This document shows, piece by piece, positions 7,649 through 17,952 of a stretch of DNA of 64,000 nucleotides (position 1 is its first letter; the number at the start of each line of letters is the position of its first letter). The stretch is from Clostridiales bacterium (GTDB taxonomy: Bacteria; Bacillota; Clostridia; Saccharofermentanales; Saccharofermentanaceae). The notes beneath the pieces are model-generated. The model had not been told where the DNA came from. It saw nothing but the letters and a program-made list of their open reading frames with translations, and searched no databases. Location of the stretch: positions 124,001 through 188,000 of the forward strand of contig JAFVAY010000002.1 of NCBI GenBank assembly GCA_017480325.1, read 5' to 3'. The translations under genes were made by a program, and so were the position numbers.

Positions 7649-10121
7649 CTACGATATTGGCGATCCTTCCCTTAACGTAGATAAACTTGACTACGGATCT
7701 TCCGGCGAGCGCATTGATGAAGCGCTCGTCTTTTGTTATGAGTTCCTCCACCTGAGCCTGATCAGCCTCGGAAGGGATCTCCTCTCTGAAGATGATCTTG
7801 CCGTTAAGCTGAACTGCGATCTCCACGCTGTCCTTCACCAGTGCAGCCTCGTCATAAGAAGGCCACTTCTGATCGAAAATAGAATATCCGTTGCCGAGAG
7901 TCTCACACCATGTCTCTTCGCAGAAGTGAGGAGCGAAGGGTGAGAGGATGAGGATCAGCTTCTCGACGGCATAGCGGTAGAATTCTTTGCTGTAGCCTTC
8001 GGTCTGAGCGTACTTCGTGATGGCATTAAGAAGCTCCATCATACGTGCAATCGAAGTGTTGAACTGGAATCTGTCGATGTCGGCAGTTGCACTCTTGATG
8101 GTGTAGTTCAAAGCGTAGTTCAGTTCCTTCTCAGAAGCTCCCAAATTTACCGAGGAGATGTCGGTGGAAGGGGTACCGGCTGCTTCCGTCGCGAGATTCT
8201 CGATACGTCTTATGAACTTCAGAATTGCCTGAAGTCCCTGATCGCTCCAGGGACCGCCCTCGATATAAGCGAAGCCGAAGCCCAGGTATGTTCTGAAGAC
8301 ATCGGAACCGTACTTATCGATGTAGTCGTCAGGTGCTACTGTGTTGCCTCTGCTCTTACTCATCTTCTGTCCGTCGGTTCCGAGGATAGTTCCCTGATGG
8401 ACGAGGCTCTGGAAGGGCTCGTCAAAGTCAAGCATACCCATATCGCGCATGGCCTTCGTGAAGAATCTTGCATACAGAAGATGCATGCAGGCGTGCTCTG
8501 CGCCGCCGACATATTTATCGACAGGGCACATCTTGTTGACGATATCCTTGGAGAACATCTCGTTGCTGTTCTCGTTATCCGGATATCTGAACTGATACCA
8601 TGATGAATCGACGAAGGTATCCATCGTATCAGGATCTCTTCTTGCGTCACCGCCGCACTTGGGGCACTTGCAGTTCATGAATGAGTCGCACTTTGCAAGA
8701 GGGCTCTCACCGTCAGGAGTGAATTCAACATCATAAGGGAGGAGCACGGGAAGCTCGTTCTCAGGAACCGGTACAACGCCGCAGGAAGGACAGTGGATCA
8801 TAGGGATTGGTGTACCCCAGTAACGCTGCCTTGAGATAAGCCAGTCTCTTAATCTGTAATTGACCTTCCACTCACCCATGCCGATCTTAGAGAGCTCTTC
8901 TACTATGGCCTTCTGAGCCTCATGCATCTCCATGCCGTCGAACTGATCGGAGTTTACGAGGTAGCCCTTCTTCTCGCAGTAGGGAAGCTCGTCATCGACG
9001 CCTTTCTCGGACTGTACAACACGAATGATATCGAGCCCGTACTTATGAGCGAAGTCAAAGTCTCTGTCATCGTGGGAAGGAACCGCCATAACGACACCGG
9101 TACCATAGCCTGCCACAACATAATCGGCAGCCCAGATAGGGACCTTTCTGCCGTTAAGAGGATGGATCGCATACGCTCCGGTGAAGACGCCGGTCTTCTC
9201 TCTTGTAGTTGACATACGGTCGATCTCGGTGACCTTGGATGTAGCCTTCTTATACTCTTCGATGGCGTCTCTGCACTCATCTGTCGTAAGCTTATCGCAA
9301 AGCTCAGACTCCGGTGCGATAACGACATAAGTAACACCCATAAATGTATCTACTCTTGTGGTAAATACCTCAAGCTTCATATCTGTTCCGTCTTCGTTCT
9401 TAAGACGCTGTCCGTCCTTCTCGACCCAGAGGGCAACCTGTGCACCCTGGGATCTGCCGATCCAGTTGGTCTGAAGCTTCTTGGTCTTCTCCGGCCAGTC
9501 GAGCTTCGGAAGATCGTCCAGCAGCTCCTGAGCGTAGTCGGTGATCTTGAAGAACCACTGTGTCATGTTCTTGTGCTCGACTTCGGCACCGCAGCGCTCG
9601 CATGTGCCGTCAACGACCTGCTCGTTGGCAAGAACGGTCTTACAGGAAGGACACCAATTTACGGGTGCGTTCTTTCTGTAGGCGAGACCCTTCTCGAAGA
9701 GCTTAAGGAAGAACCACTGATTCCACTTATAGTACCCGGGCTCGCAGGTCTTGACCTCGTAGGACCAGTCGACAGTCGTGCCCATGGCGCGAAGCTGCTT
9801 CTCCATGGTGTCGATGTTCTTTAGTGTGGAATCCTGCGGGTGAATGCCTGTCTTGATAGCATAGTTCTCGGCAGGAAGTCCGAAGGAGTCAAAGCCCATG
9901 GGGTGGAAGACGTTATATCCCTGCATGCGTTTGAATCTTGACCAGGAATCAGTCAGCGAATAGTTGTACCAGTGACCCAGGTGGAGATTGGCTCCCGAAG
10001 GGTATGAGAACATCTCGAGACAGTATAGCTTCTCGCCTTCCTTCTCAGGATCGAATTTATAAAGTCCTGTCTCTTCCCACTTCTTCTGCCACTTGCGGTC
10101 GGTCTCGACTGAATAAGACAT
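7641..10121 (-). CDS. leuS: Leucyl-tRNA synthetase
   Basis: Class I aminoacyl-tRNA synthetase charging tRNA-Leu, 826 residues. HIGH motif variant HLGHW lies near residue 47, and KMSKSRGN near 583. CP1 editing-domain sequence ([20 protein letters not shown]) and zinc-type cysteine pairs (CPSCKTV, CERCG, CPSCGVV, CPKCGG) are present. Start ATG is preceded on the minus strand by AAGAGGT. It is divergent from mreB; no T-box fits in the roughly 180 bases between them. Convergent 8-base overlap with sufU. Confidence 0.97.
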   Translation of the reverse strand: MSYSVETDRKWQKKWEETGLYKFDPEKEGEKLYCLEMFSYPSGANLHLGHWYNYSLTDSWSRFKRMQGYNVFHPMGFDSFGLPAENYAIKTGIHPQDSTLKNIDTMEKQLRAMGTTVDWSYEVKTCEPGYYKWNQWFFLKLFEKGLAYRKNAPVNWCPSCKTVLANEQVVDGTCERCGAEVEHKNMTQWFFKITDYAQELLDDLPKLDWPEKTKKLQTNWIGRSQGAQVALWVEKDGQRLKNEDGTDMKLEVFTTRVDTFMGVTYVVIAPESELCDKLTTDECRDAIEEYKKATSKVTEIDRMSTTREKTGVFTGAYAIHPLNGRKVPIWAADYVVAGYGTGVVMAVPSHDDRDFDFAHKYGLDIIRVVQSEKGVDDELPYCEKKGYLVNSDQFDGMEMHEAQKAIVEELSKIGMGEWKVNYRLRDWLISRQRYWGTPIPMIHCPSCGVVPVPENELPVLLPYDVEFTPDGESPLAKCDSFMNCKCPKCGGDARRDPDTMDTFVDSSWYQFRYPDNENSNEMFSKDIVNKMCPVDKYVGGAEHACMHLLYARFFTKAMRDMGMLDFDEPFQSLVHQGTILGTDGQKMSKSRGNTVAPDDYIDKYGSDVFRTYLGFGFAYIEGGPWSDQGLQAILKFIRRIENLATEAAGTPSTDISSVNLGASEKELNYALNYTIKSATADIDRFQFNTSIARMMELLNAITKYAQTEGYSKEFYRYAVEKLILILSPFAPHFCEETWCETLGNGYSIFDQKWPSYDEAALVKDSVEIAVQLNGKIIFREEIPSEADQAQVEELITKDERFINALAGRSVVKFIYVKGRIANIVVK

Positions 10122-10211
10122 AATAATTACCTCTTGTAATCTGCTTAAAAATAATCAAACAATTCTATCACGAATGAAACCTATTTGAAACATTGGAAGG
10201 GGCTTATATTG

Positions 10212-10239
10212 TTGATTTTGATAGTCCGTTTAGTATAAT
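10212..10239 (+). promoter_or_regulatory. mreB promoter
   Basis: TTGATT (10212-10217) and TATAAT (10234-10239) with 16-base spacing, about 70 bases before the preferred mreB start. Confidence 0.6.
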
Positions 10240-10307
10240 TAAAATGCTTTAATAAGATTTATACACTCGGCGTGCTGTCAGGTGTTTCGATATATAGAGG
10301 TATTGAT

Positions 10308-11318
10308 ATGGGCTTAGGAATGGAAATCGGTATCGATCTCGGTACCAGCAGCGTGTTGATTTATGTCCGTGGTAAGGGCGTTGTCTTAAAGGAACCATCG
10401 GTAGTAGCAGTTAATAACAAGACGGGAAGAGTTCTCGCGGTAGGTGAGAGCGCATCCTTAATGCTCGGAAGAACTCCGGGTGTCGTGGAGGCCATAAGAC
10501 CTCTTCGCGAGGGAGTCATCTCCGACTTCAGAGCTACCGAGGTCATGCTTAAGGCTTTTATCGGAAGAGTATGTACAGGACTTCGTGCCACATACTTCAA
10601 GCCTACTATCGTCGTCTGTGTTCCTTCGGTGATCACGCCGGTAGAGCAGCAGGCCGTAGAAAATGCCTGCCGTCATGCGGGTGCGAAGGATGTATTCCTC
10701 ATTCGTGAGCCTATCGCCGCGGCAATCGGCGCGGGTATCGATATCACCAAGGCTTCGGGTTCAATGGTCGTTGACATCGGAGGCGGTACGACGGATATCT
10801 CCGTTATCTCGCTTTGTGAGCCTGTAGTCGATGCTTCGCTGAAGGTGGCGGGAGACAAGTTCGACGAGGCCATCATCAAGCACGTAAGACGTAAGCATAA
10901 TGTTCTCATCGGTGAGAAGACTGCCGAGATGCTCAAGATCCAGATCGGCTGTGCTTATCCCCGCGATGAAGAGCTCACACTCGATGTCCGCGGACGTAAC
11001 CTTATCACGGGTCTTCCTTCCACGGTTACCGTCTCTTCCACGGAGATGCTCGAGGCGTTAGAGGAGCCTGTATCCTCCATCTTCGAAGCTGTTCACGTTG
11101 TTCTTGAGAAGACTCCTCCGGAGCTTATGGCGGATATCTCCCAGAGAGGTATCGTCATGACCGGCGGCGGTGCTTTGCTTTACGGACTTGATCGTATGCT
11201 CGCTACAAAGATCGGTATCGATGTATATATCGCTCAGGATCCTATCTCCTGCGTAGCCATAGGAACAGGTAAGTCCCTCGACATGATGGATAAGTTCGCG
11301 GCTCTCGGAGATCAGTGA
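10308..11318 (+). CDS. MreB/Mbl-type actin-like cell-shape protein
   Basis: Bacterial actin that organises lateral cell-wall synthesis under the membrane. ATG 10308 gives 336 residues, the usual MreB length, with AGAGG 8 bases upstream; an in-frame GTG at 10272 lacks a good ribosome site. Actin ATPase motifs are visible: EIGIDLGTSSVLIY (phosphate 1), VVDIGGGTTDISVI (phosphate 2) and MTGGGALLYGL (adenosine). mreC and mreD are absent next door; stand-alone copies in Bacillota are often Mbl or MreBH paralogs, so I do not assign mreB itself. Confidence 0.9.
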   Translation: MGLGMEIGIDLGTSSVLIYVRGKGVVLKEPSVVAVNNKTGRVLAVGESASLMLGRTPGVVEAIRPLREGVISDFRATEVMLKAFIGRVCTGLRATYFKPTIVVCVPSVITPVEQQAVENACRHAGAKDVFLIREPIAAAIGAGIDITKASGSMVVDIGGGTTDISVISLCEPVVDASLKVAGDKFDEAIIKHVRRKHNVLIGEKTAEMLKIQIGCAYPRDEELTLDVRGRNLITGLPSTVTVSSTEMLEALEEPVSSIFEAVHVVLEKTPPELMADISQRGIVMTGGGALLYGLDRMLATKIGIDVYIAQDPISCVAIGTGKSLDMMDKFAALGDQ

Positions 11319-11358
11319 TCAACTTATAGAATTCTATAAATATTTACCGGTATCTATA

Positions 11359-12210
11359 TTAGCTCTGGGAGGGGACGAGATCCACTATGACCAGCTCCGG
11401 AGGATTATATATCCTCGGGACCCATGTGGTCTCTCTCGCAAGTCCCCTTGAGACGATCATGGTAGTTGTATCCTCTTCATAAACTCCGCCGGCATACTTC
11501 GGGAACAGGCCCTGGTCGGGTGCGTAGATTCCGTTAATTAATCCCGGTATCCTCCACTGTCCTCCGTGAACATGTCCGCACAGTGCCAGGTCGTAATCCT
11601 GCGCCTCATAGGTATCAAAGTAATCCGGTCTGTGGGCGAGGATAATGTTATAGGAGTCGGCATCAAGACTTAAGTATGCATCGACGAATTGATTCTCGAG
11701 TATAAGATCGGAATCTACAAGATAGCAGTCGAAGTCATCCACTCCCGCGAGAGATATATAATTCCCGTTGATGTGAAGAGGAATTACATCACCCTGAAGT
11801 CTGATGATACCGCATTCCTCCACCACATCCATGTACGCCTCGTACTTGTCGACACCGCCCCAGAATTCGTGGTTGCCCGTGACATAGTATGTGGGATAAA
11901 GCTCGCTTATTCCGTGAAGAAAATCCGATGTGTTCTCGTTGTTGCTCTTCTCGTCGAATATATCTCCGCCAAGAAGAACAATATCAGGGTGCTGTCCGTC
12001 AACAGCATCGATAAGCTCGGACTCGTGATCGCCGTATGCGCAGGAGTGAAGATCGGTGATAAGAGCTATTCTTACGGGTGCATCGATCTTATCTGAATCG
12101 ATCGTGTAGTTAACTACCTTAAGGTCGTTGTTAAGACCCGGGATTATCAGAATGATCAACACGATGAGTATTATGAGGATGATCTTTATTATCTTAGCTT
12201 TATTCTTCAT
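11359..12210 (-). CDS. Membrane-anchored calcineurin-like metallophosphoesterase
   Basis: Two-metal phosphoesterase of the YkuE/YaeI type. ATG at 12210 gives 283 residues starting MKNKAKIIKI, then one hydrophobic signal-anchor (about residues 8-24) and the catalytic domain outside. Metal-binding motifs are in order: ITDLHS, GGDIFD, GNHEFWGG, LAHRPD and GHVHGGQW. The frame is open to an ATG at 12303, but those residues are not part of the fold and lie over the rho promoter. Substrate unknown; relatives act on lipid-linked or UDP-sugar substrates. Convergent with mreB and divergent from rho. Confidence 0.87.
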   Translation of the reverse strand: MKNKAKIIKIILIILIVLIILIIPGLNNDLKVVNYTIDSDKIDAPVRIALITDLHSCAYGDHESELIDAVDGQHPDIVLLGGDIFDEKSNNENTSDFLHGISELYPTYYVTGNHEFWGGVDKYEAYMDVVEECGIIRLQGDVIPLHINGNYISLAGVDDFDCYLVDSDLILENQFVDAYLSLDADSYNIILAHRPDYFDTYEAQDYDLALCGHVHGGQWRIPGLINGIYAPDQGLFPKYAGGVYEEDTTTMIVSRGLARETTWVPRIYNPPELVIVDLVPSQS

Positions 12211-12211
12211 A

Positions 12212-12240
12212 TTGACGATAATTCTAACAAATGATAATAT
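12212..12240 (+). promoter_or_regulatory. Probable rho promoter
   Basis: TTGACG (12212-12217), 17-base spacer and TAATAT (12235-12240), about 80 bases before the rho start. It abuts the divergent metallophosphoesterase start, so the two may interfere. Confidence 0.55.
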
Positions 12241-12321
12241 TTGCGCAAGGTCAGCAGGCCTTGTAGATTCCCTACCTATTGGTAATTGAAGTAATATTAT
12301 CACATCATAAATGAGGTATAT

Positions 12322-14145
12322 ATGTCTGAATTAGATGCTTTGATGCAAAAATCAAAGGAAGACTTAGAGGCGATTGCCGCCCAATTCGGTGATTACACTC
12401 CCGCTGTTGCTAAGACCAAATCAAGAGAAGAGCTTATCGCATCCATCACGAGAATGTCGGTAAGAGAAGTAGTTGAGGTTATGGCTTCTGAACCTAAGCC
12501 TACTGAGGATACGACAGCTGCTACCGAGGAGCAGGTGGCAGATGTAAAACCTAAGAAGAGAGGCCGCCCGAAGAAGGTCAAGAATGAAGAGACGGTTTCT
12601 GAAGCTCCTTCCGAGGAGCCTGTAGCTTCCAAGGAAGAGGTTAAAGAGGATACTAAGGCAGAGCCTTCAGTATCGGAAGAGAAGCCTAAGAGTAAGAAGG
12701 GAAGAAAACCCAGGAAGAAGGATAAGGCTGAGGAAGCCTCAGAGAACAAGACAGAGGAGAAGTCTGAAGTAAAGGCAGAAGTGACAGCCGAGACCGAGGA
12801 GAAGCCCGAGGCGAAGGCGGAAGCATCTGAAGAGAAGAAGGAAGAGGTCAAACCTTCAAGAGGAAGGAAGAAGAGAAGGATAACCTTCGGACCTGAGACC
12901 GAGACCCGCGAGGTCGAGATAATCAATGAAGAGGTTAAGCCCGAAGAGTCCGAGGACAAGACTAATGCTCAGCCTCAGCAGCCCGAGATCCAGTATATCG
13001 AGATCGAAGGAATATTGGAGATCGGTAACGGCGATAACAAGAATGATTTTAACGGCTTCATCCACAGAAAGAATTATCTCCCGGGTGAAGAGGATGCATA
13101 TGTTCCGGGTCAGATGATAAGACGACTGGGACTTCGTAAGGGAGATGAGATCAAGGGTCTGGCAGTTGCCCCTCACGGCAAGGACAGATATGCGCCCTTA
13201 AGAAAAGTAACACATGTTAACGGTATAGAGATCCCTGAGGATTCAGACTTCGATATCATAAGGAAGCGTCCCAGATTCGAGAGTCTCACCGCGATATATC
13301 CTGACAGCAGATTGAAGCTTGAGACGAATAAAGAAGATTTGTCCTGCAGGATCATCGATCTTTTCTGTCCTATCGGTAAGGGTCAAAGAGGTATGATCGT
13401 ATCTCCCCCGAAGGCAGGTAAGACAGTCCTTCTTAAGAAGGTTGCAAACGCTATCACAACAAATAATCCCGAGTGTAAGGTTATCGTGCTTCTCATCGAC
13501 GAGCGTCCTGAGGAAGTCACGGATATGCAAAGATCTATCAAGGGCGAGGTGGTTTATTCCACCTTCGATAAGCGCCCTGAGAATCACGTTCGCGTAACCG
13601 AGTTGGTCCTCGAGAGAGCTATGAGACTTGTGGAGCTCGGACAGGATGTAGTTATCCTCCTCGACTCCATGACTAGACTTGCACGTGCATATAACCTTAC
13701 GATCAATCCTACAGGAAGAACACTCTCCGGAGGCCTCGATCCGGGATCTCTCTACGGACCTAAGCGTTTCTTCGGTGCAGCCAGAAATATCGAATTCGGA
13801 GGCTCACTTACCATTATCGCGTCCGCACTTATCGAGACAGGGTCCAGAATGGACGAGGTTATTTTCGAGGAGTTTAAGGGCACGGGTAACATGGAGGTCG
13901 TGCTTGACAGAAAGCTTGCAGATAGACGTGTTTATCCTGCTATCGCGGTGGATAAGTCCGGTACGCGTCGTGAGGACCTGTTGCTTACAGAGGAACAGCT
14001 GTCGTCTGTATGGCTTACGCGTAAGGCTATCGCGGATGTCGACACTATCGCAGGAACGGAAGCGGTGCTTAATTTCCTGAAGCGTACGCCGGATAACGCC
14101 AGCTTCGTGCTGTCGGCGCAGAAGTCGTTCTCGGTTGACGGATAA
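12322..14145 (+). CDS. rho: Transcription termination factor Rho
   Basis: Hexameric RNA helicase that ends transcription. The N-terminal Rho_N helix (residues 1-45) is followed by about 170 residues of Lys/Glu-rich low-complexity sequence with an AT-hook-like RGRPKK, an insertion common in high-GC Gram-positives and some Clostridia. RNA-binding (CSD) and ATPase domains follow: Walker A SPPKAGKT near residue 362, [13 protein letters not shown], Walker [17 protein letters not shown], and the Q/R-loop region [22 protein letters not shown]. At 607 residues it is long because of the insert. GAGG precedes the ATG. Confidence 0.97.
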   Translation: MSELDALMQKSKEDLEAIAAQFGDYTPAVAKTKSREELIASITRMSVREVVEVMASEPKPTEDTTAATEEQVADVKPKKRGRPKKVKNEETVSEAPSEEPVASKEEVKEDTKAEPSVSEEKPKSKKGRKPRKKDKAEEASENKTEEKSEVKAEVTAETEEKPEAKAEASEEKKEEVKPSRGRKKRRITFGPETETREVEIINEEVKPEESEDKTNAQPQQPEIQYIEIEGILEIGNGDNKNDFNGFIHRKNYLPGEEDAYVPGQMIRRLGLRKGDEIKGLAVAPHGKDRYAPLRKVTHVNGIEIPEDSDFDIIRKRPRFESLTAIYPDSRLKLETNKEDLSCRIIDLFCPIGKGQRGMIVSPPKAGKTVLLKKVANAITTNNPECKVIVLLIDERPEEVTDMQRSIKGEVVYSTFDKRPENHVRVTELVLERAMRLVELGQDVVILLDSMTRLARAYNLTINPTGRTLSGGLDPGSLYGPKRFFGAARNIEFGGSLTIIASALIETGSRMDEVIFEEFKGTGNMEVVLDRKLADRRVYPAIAVDKSGTRREDLLLTEEQLSSVWLTRKAIADVDTIAGTEAVLNFLKRTPDNASFVLSAQKSFSVDG

Positions 14146-14176
14146 TAATTGAAAAATTAATTGGAGGGAATTAATT

Positions 14177-14455
14177 ATGAGTAATAAATTTGACAACGTA
14201 CCTGCTGAGTACAAGCCGATCGGTATGTGGGTATATTTCGGTTATGAGATACTTTTCTCTATCCCGGTTATAGGCTTTATTCTTCTTATCATTCTCGCGT
14301 TCGCTCCTAAGAACTACAATGTTAAGAACTTCGCCAGATCATATTTCTGCATGATGATCTTAGTGCTGGTTCTTACTATAGTTCTTGTTGCCATCGCACT
14401 TGCGACCGGTGCTATCTCGTCTCTGTCGGATATCACTGACTCCGTGGGATTATAA
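14177..14455 (+). CDS. Small two-TM membrane protein, unknown function
   Basis: 92 residues with two hydrophobic segments (about 24-45 and 57-80) joined by a short basic loop (APKNYNVKNFARS). GGAGGG lies 9 bases before the ATG. It follows rho by 31 bases and may be co-transcribed with it. Similar short proteins occur widely in Clostridia without known function; I see no catalytic motif. Confidence 0.75.
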   Translation: MSNKFDNVPAEYKPIGMWVYFGYEILFSIPVIGFILLIILAFAPKNYNVKNFARSYFCMMILVLVLTIVLVAIALATGAISSLSDITDSVGL

Positions 14456-14484
14456 TTGACAACTTAAGATAAAAAAGGTATTAT
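14456..14484 (+). promoter_or_regulatory. rpmE promoter
   Basis: Consensus TTGACA (14456-14461), 17-base spacer, TATTAT (14479-14484). It starts within two bases of the previous gene's stop and is followed by a leader of about 70 bases. Confidence 0.8.
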
Positions 14485-14490
14485 TACGCG

Positions 14491-14559
14491 GTTACTATAA
14501 ATCCGATATGGCATACGTGCCCTAAGTACGCGTCATATCTTTGATTATGAGGTGAAGAA
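14491..14559 (+). ncRNA. rpmE 5' leader with hairpin, candidate L31 autoregulatory leader
   Basis: The leader holds a stem GATATG (14505-14510)/CATATC (14534-14539) with an inner CGT/ACG stem around 14516-14529. Autogenous L31 leaders are known in Bacillota; whether this one matches that family needs a covariance search. The ribosome site GAGGTGAAG lies just downstream of the hairpin. Confidence 0.4.
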
Positions 14560-14760
14560 ATGAAGACTGACATCCATCCTAAGACGTACAATGCTACGAT
14601 CAGGTGTGCATGCGGAGCTAGCTTCGAGGCGATCTCTACAAAGCCTGAGATCAACGTCGATATCTGCTCGAACTGCCACCCCTTCTATACCGGCAAGCAG
14701 AAGCTTGTTGATACAGGCGGAAGAATCGATAAGTTCAACAAGAGAATGGGAAGAGCTTAA
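14560..14760 (+). CDS. rpmE: 50S ribosomal protein L31 (zinc form)
   Basis: 66 residues. The zinc-binding cysteines are present as RCACG and [14 protein letters not shown], so this is the C+ (zinc) form. It ends with the usual [12 protein letters not shown]. Its own promoter, leader and terminator make it monocistronic. Confidence 0.96.
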   Translation: MKTDIHPKTYNATIRCACGASFEAISTKPEINVDICSNCHPFYTGKQKLVDTGGRIDKFNKRMGRA

Positions 14761-14774
14761 TAGCAAACTCACAC

Positions 14775-14807
14775 AGAACTGCCTTGAATACGAGGCAGTT
14801 CTTTTTT
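14775..14807 (+). terminator. Intrinsic terminator after rpmE
   Basis: AGAACTGCCT (14775-14784) pairs with AGGCAGTTCT (14793-14802), an 8-base loop, and the 3' arm runs into TTTTTT (14802-14807). Confidence 0.92.
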
Positions 14808-14852
14808 ACAATTAAATAGCTAATTTATAGGAAAGACGGACAGATATAAGAA

Positions 14853-15860
14853 ATGTCAGAAGTTAATAATAACGATATCAAGGATATCAAGCCCGCATTG
14901 AAGAAGACCACCATCGGCGGTCAGGCTCTTATCGAGGGAATAATGATGGTGGGGCCGAAGCGTACCGCTATCGCAGTTCGTAAGGGCGACGGGACGATCT
15001 ACGTAGAGGAAATGACCCAGAGCGATCGCGTTACCTTTTATGAGAAGGTGCCTTTCGTAAGGGGATGTATAAGATTCTATAAGATGCTGGTAAGAGGAAC
15101 GGATGCCCTCATGAAGTCCGCGGATATATCGGAGCAGGGTGCGCCGGAGCCTCCCGAGGAAGAGGGCAAGAAGCAGTCTGCCTTAGATCAGTATCTTAGC
15201 AGTCACTACAATGTGATGGTCACCTTGTCGGCGATCCTGGGAATACTTCTTAGTGTCGGACTCTTTATTCTTCTTCCCTGGCTGATAGTATTCATCGCCG
15301 CGAAGATCATGGGCAGTGCTCTGGCGGATACCGCGTGGATGTCGGTGATCCTTAATCTTGCCGAGGGTGTGCTCCGTATGGTGATCTTCTTCCTGTACTT
15401 AAGATTCGCATCTAAGATCGAAGGTATCGATCGCGTGTGGAGGTATCACGGTGCCGAGCATAAGACCATCGCCTGCTACGAGGCCGGTGAGCCTTTGACG
15501 GTAGAGAATATCCTCAAGCATTCAAGATTCCACCCCCGCTGCGGAACTTCATTCATGTTCCTGGTGCTTGCCATATCCATCCTTATCTACACGATCGCAG
15601 GCATCCTGATCGGCGACGGAAGATTTCTCGTAAGTGCATTGATCAGGATACTTCTGATACCTGTTATCTGCGGTATATCCTTCGAGATATTAAGATTCGT
15701 GGGAAGACACGATAATAATGCGGTGTGTCGCGGTCTGTCGAAGCCGGGATTGTGGCTCCAAAGATTCACGACCTCTGAGCCTGACGCTCCCATAGTCGAG
15801 GTCGCCATCGCCGCCATGCAGGCAGTCATTCCCGAAGACGCCGACGAAGATGTCTGGTGA
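14853..15860 (+). CDS. DUF1385 (YqhQ-like) membrane protein
   Basis: 335 residues. N-terminal signature GGQALIEGIMMVGPKR and the central YHGAEHKTIACYE and HPRCGTSF motifs define DUF1385. Four or so membrane segments lie at about 130-155, 165-190, 230-250 and 255-275. The conserved His/Glu/Cys residues suggest metal binding, but no activity is established. It overlaps prmC by 11 bases; rpmE-DUF1385-prmC is a common order in Bacillota. Confidence 0.92.
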   Translation: MSEVNNNDIKDIKPALKKTTIGGQALIEGIMMVGPKRTAIAVRKGDGTIYVEEMTQSDRVTFYEKVPFVRGCIRFYKMLVRGTDALMKSADISEQGAPEPPEEEGKKQSALDQYLSSHYNVMVTLSAILGILLSVGLFILLPWLIVFIAAKIMGSALADTAWMSVILNLAEGVLRMVIFFLYLRFASKIEGIDRVWRYHGAEHKTIACYEAGEPLTVENILKHSRFHPRCGTSFMFLVLAISILIYTIAGILIGDGRFLVSALIRILLIPVICGISFEILRFVGRHDNNAVCRGLSKPGLWLQRFTTSEPDAPIVEVAIAAMQAVIPEDADEDVW

Positions 15861-16743
15861 TATTGATAAAGCAGTTAAAATCCTGACCGAAGCGGGCATC
15901 CCGGAAGACGATGCCCGTTTTGATATAGGAGTGATTTTCTCTTATCTCGGCGATGAAGCGGACCGGTTCGACGAGGCGGTTCATAAGCGCGCTTCCGGAA
16001 TGCCGGTGGCGTACGTCATCGGTCAGCAGGCCTTCTATACAGAGGAGTATAAGGTCACGCAGGATGTGCTGATCCCTCGGGCAGACACCGAGCTTCTGGT
16101 GGAGTCGGCCCTGCAGTTTCTCGGGGAGCTTAAGCTTCCCATAGGGGATGTGGGGCTGGTGCCGATGTGTCCATTGTCTTCTTCTAATGACGATAATATC
16201 GGACGCGACCCGAGACTTCTGGATCTTTGCACCGGTACCGGGTGCGTAGGCATATCGATCTTCAATCATCTTTATATGTCATCGCGATATCGCTTCCCCG
16301 AAGCGGTGCTGACGGATGTTTCCGAGAAGGCCATGGAGGTCGCACGTCTTAACGTGGGCGAGGTTAGCGTCGCCCCTTCGTATCTTAAGGTCATGAAGCT
16401 TGATGTCCTTACCGAGGAGCTCCCGGAGGATATAGGTGTGTTCGATGTCATCACCGCTAACCCTCCGTACATCAATTCTTCTGATATGGAAGCCCTCGAT
16501 GCGGGGGTCAAGGACTTCGAGCCGGAGCTTGCATTAAGGGGAGGGGACGATGGGCTTATATTTTATCCCCACATCTGTAATATCGCCCTGAGGTGTCTTC
16601 GCGAGGGTGGAGCTTTGATCGTCGAGCACGGCTACGACCAGGGAGAGCAGGTGGCGCAGATCCTTACGGATAAAGGGTTATGCAATGTTAAGACGCTGAA
16701 GGACTTCGGAGGCAACGACAGAGTGACCTTCGGTATCAGATGA
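15850..16743 (+). CDS. prmC: Release factor glutamine methyltransferase
   Basis: SAM-dependent enzyme methylating the GGQ glutamine of RF1/RF2. Motif I is LDLCTGTGCVGISI and the catalytic NPPY is in ITANPPYINSSDM. 297 residues, with an extra segment of about 20 residues (around 95-115) between the LLVE helix and motif I. prfA, its usual neighbour, is absent; DUF951 follows instead. Confidence 0.94.
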   Translation: MSGDIDKAVKILTEAGIPEDDARFDIGVIFSYLGDEADRFDEAVHKRASGMPVAYVIGQQAFYTEEYKVTQDVLIPRADTELLVESALQFLGELKLPIGDVGLVPMCPLSSSNDDNIGRDPRLLDLCTGTGCVGISIFNHLYMSSRYRFPEAVLTDVSEKAMEVARLNVGEVSVAPSYLKVMKLDVLTEELPEDIGVFDVITANPPYINSSDMEALDAGVKDFEPELALRGGDDGLIFYPHICNIALRCLREGGALIVEHGYDQGEQVAQILTDKGLCNVKTLKDFGGNDRVTFGIR

Positions 16744-16778
16744 TGTTATTTAAGGTCACATAAGGAGAGGAGCAGAGG

Positions 16779-16988
16779 ATGCCGGGTAAGTTTTTCTTAT
16801 ACAAATATGAAGTCGGTGACGTTATCAGGATGAAGAAGAAGCACCCCTGCGGAAGCTTCGAATGGACTCTCACCCGTGTGGGAGCAGAGTGCAAGATGAC
16901 CTGCAATAAGTGCGGTCGCCTGGCGGTGATGGATCGCCCGACTCTCGAGAAGTCGACCGTCGAGGTTAGAAGGGAAGATAAGGCATAG
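16779..16988 (+). CDS. DUF951 small zinc-ribbon-like protein
   Basis: 69 residues matching DUF951: EVGDVIRMKKKHPCGSFEW, GAECKMTCNKCGRLAVMDR. Cysteines in HPCG, EC and CNKCG could bind a metal. GGAGAGG lies upstream of ATG 16779. Function unknown; widespread in Bacillota. Confidence 0.88.
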   Translation: MPGKFFLYKYEVGDVIRMKKKHPCGSFEWTLTRVGAECKMTCNKCGRLAVMDRPTLEKSTVEVRREDKA

Positions 16989-16995
16989 TTTACTG

Positions 16996-17847
16996 TCAGA
17001 TGATCTCAGTTGACTGAGAGACGCATATCCTCCTGCCGTCGAAGTCTTCGAAGACGAATTGGCGGTTGGAGGAGGCGTGTTCTGACAAAGAGGCTTCGGG
17101 GAGCTCTTCCACTATGGTGACCCCAGAGCTTTTTAACTCGTGATAGAGAAGCAGCGGTTCGGATGCGTAGATGATCATCTCGTACATCGCCGGAGGGGCG
17201 AGCCTTACGGGGCTTTCCACCAGAACTATCACGGTATTATCTCTCACAAGCCTTATGTGGGGCATCTTCTCGTCGTACAGGTGCGTCGCCTTGAAGCCCA
17301 GGTGATCCTCGTAGAACATGGCGGTCTTAACAGGATCGGTGCAGGTGAAGACCGGGGCGGCGCAATTCATAAGGTGAAGCGCCGAGGAGCCGGTAGATTC
17401 CGTTTCATTATTTGACGAATCCTCTGACGGCTCGTCTGTCTCCAGGAGGTCATCGTTGATCCTGTAGCCTAAGAGGGGTTGGGCGAAAGCCTTTTCGTGC
17501 GTGTAGAGGGAGTCCATCAGCTTGTGACGGCGCATGATCTCCTCAGTAGAAGGGTTCGCGGGGACCTGCCGCAGGTAGTCGACCTTCTCGAGGTAGTCCG
17601 CGAGGCTCAGGAAACGCACGTAAAGCGGCATGATCTCTTTGGTGCTGTCGGGGAGGTCGGCGGCGGGGGTGCCGTTCAGCATCATCATGGCGTAGAGCGA
17701 CGCTTCCGGCGGCATCGCGGCGAAAAGCTTATTTATCAACGTCAGCTCCGCACCGCATTTATCGGATACGCCGCCCTTGTTGATGGTATCCTCGAACATG
17801 TCGAAGACCTTGTTGATGTCGCGTTCGGGATAGTTTTTACCAAGCAT
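16996..17847 (-). CDS. Two-domain protein with C-terminal VOC (glyoxalase-like) domain
   Basis: 283 residues. The N-terminal half (about 1-130) is helical and unrecognised. An acidic Ser-rich linker (about 135-155) joins it to a vicinal-oxygen-chelate domain (about 155-280) with AAPVFTCTDPVKTAMFYEDHLGFKATHLYDE and FEDFDGRRICV, typical of the glyoxalase/bleomycin-resistance fold. Metal ligands cannot be assigned with confidence. The 3' end lies 7 bases from the DUF951 stop, convergent. No terminator is visible between them. Confidence 0.75.
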   Translation of the reverse strand: MLGKNYPERDINKVFDMFEDTINKGGVSDKCGAELTLINKLFAAMPPEASLYAMMMLNGTPAADLPDSTKEIMPLYVRFLSLADYLEKVDYLRQVPANPSTEEIMRRHKLMDSLYTHEKAFAQPLLGYRINDDLLETDEPSEDSSNNETESTGSSALHLMNCAAPVFTCTDPVKTAMFYEDHLGFKATHLYDEKMPHIRLVRDNTVIVLVESPVRLAPPAMYEMIIYASEPLLLYHELKSSGVTIVEELPEASLSEHASSNRQFVFEDFDGRRICVSQSTEII

Positions 17848-17952
17848 GGAAGACCTCGCGGAGTAAATTTTGTTTAATTATATCATCTTATGCGAATTGA
17901 ATATCAACGCGGTTAATATAATAATAGTCGAGATAATACACGAGGGGACCTA

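Noticed and set aside
12393..12959. Ser-rich antisense frame opposite the Rho insert
   Set aside because: Caused by the Lys/Glu-rich repeat codons of rho on the other strand.
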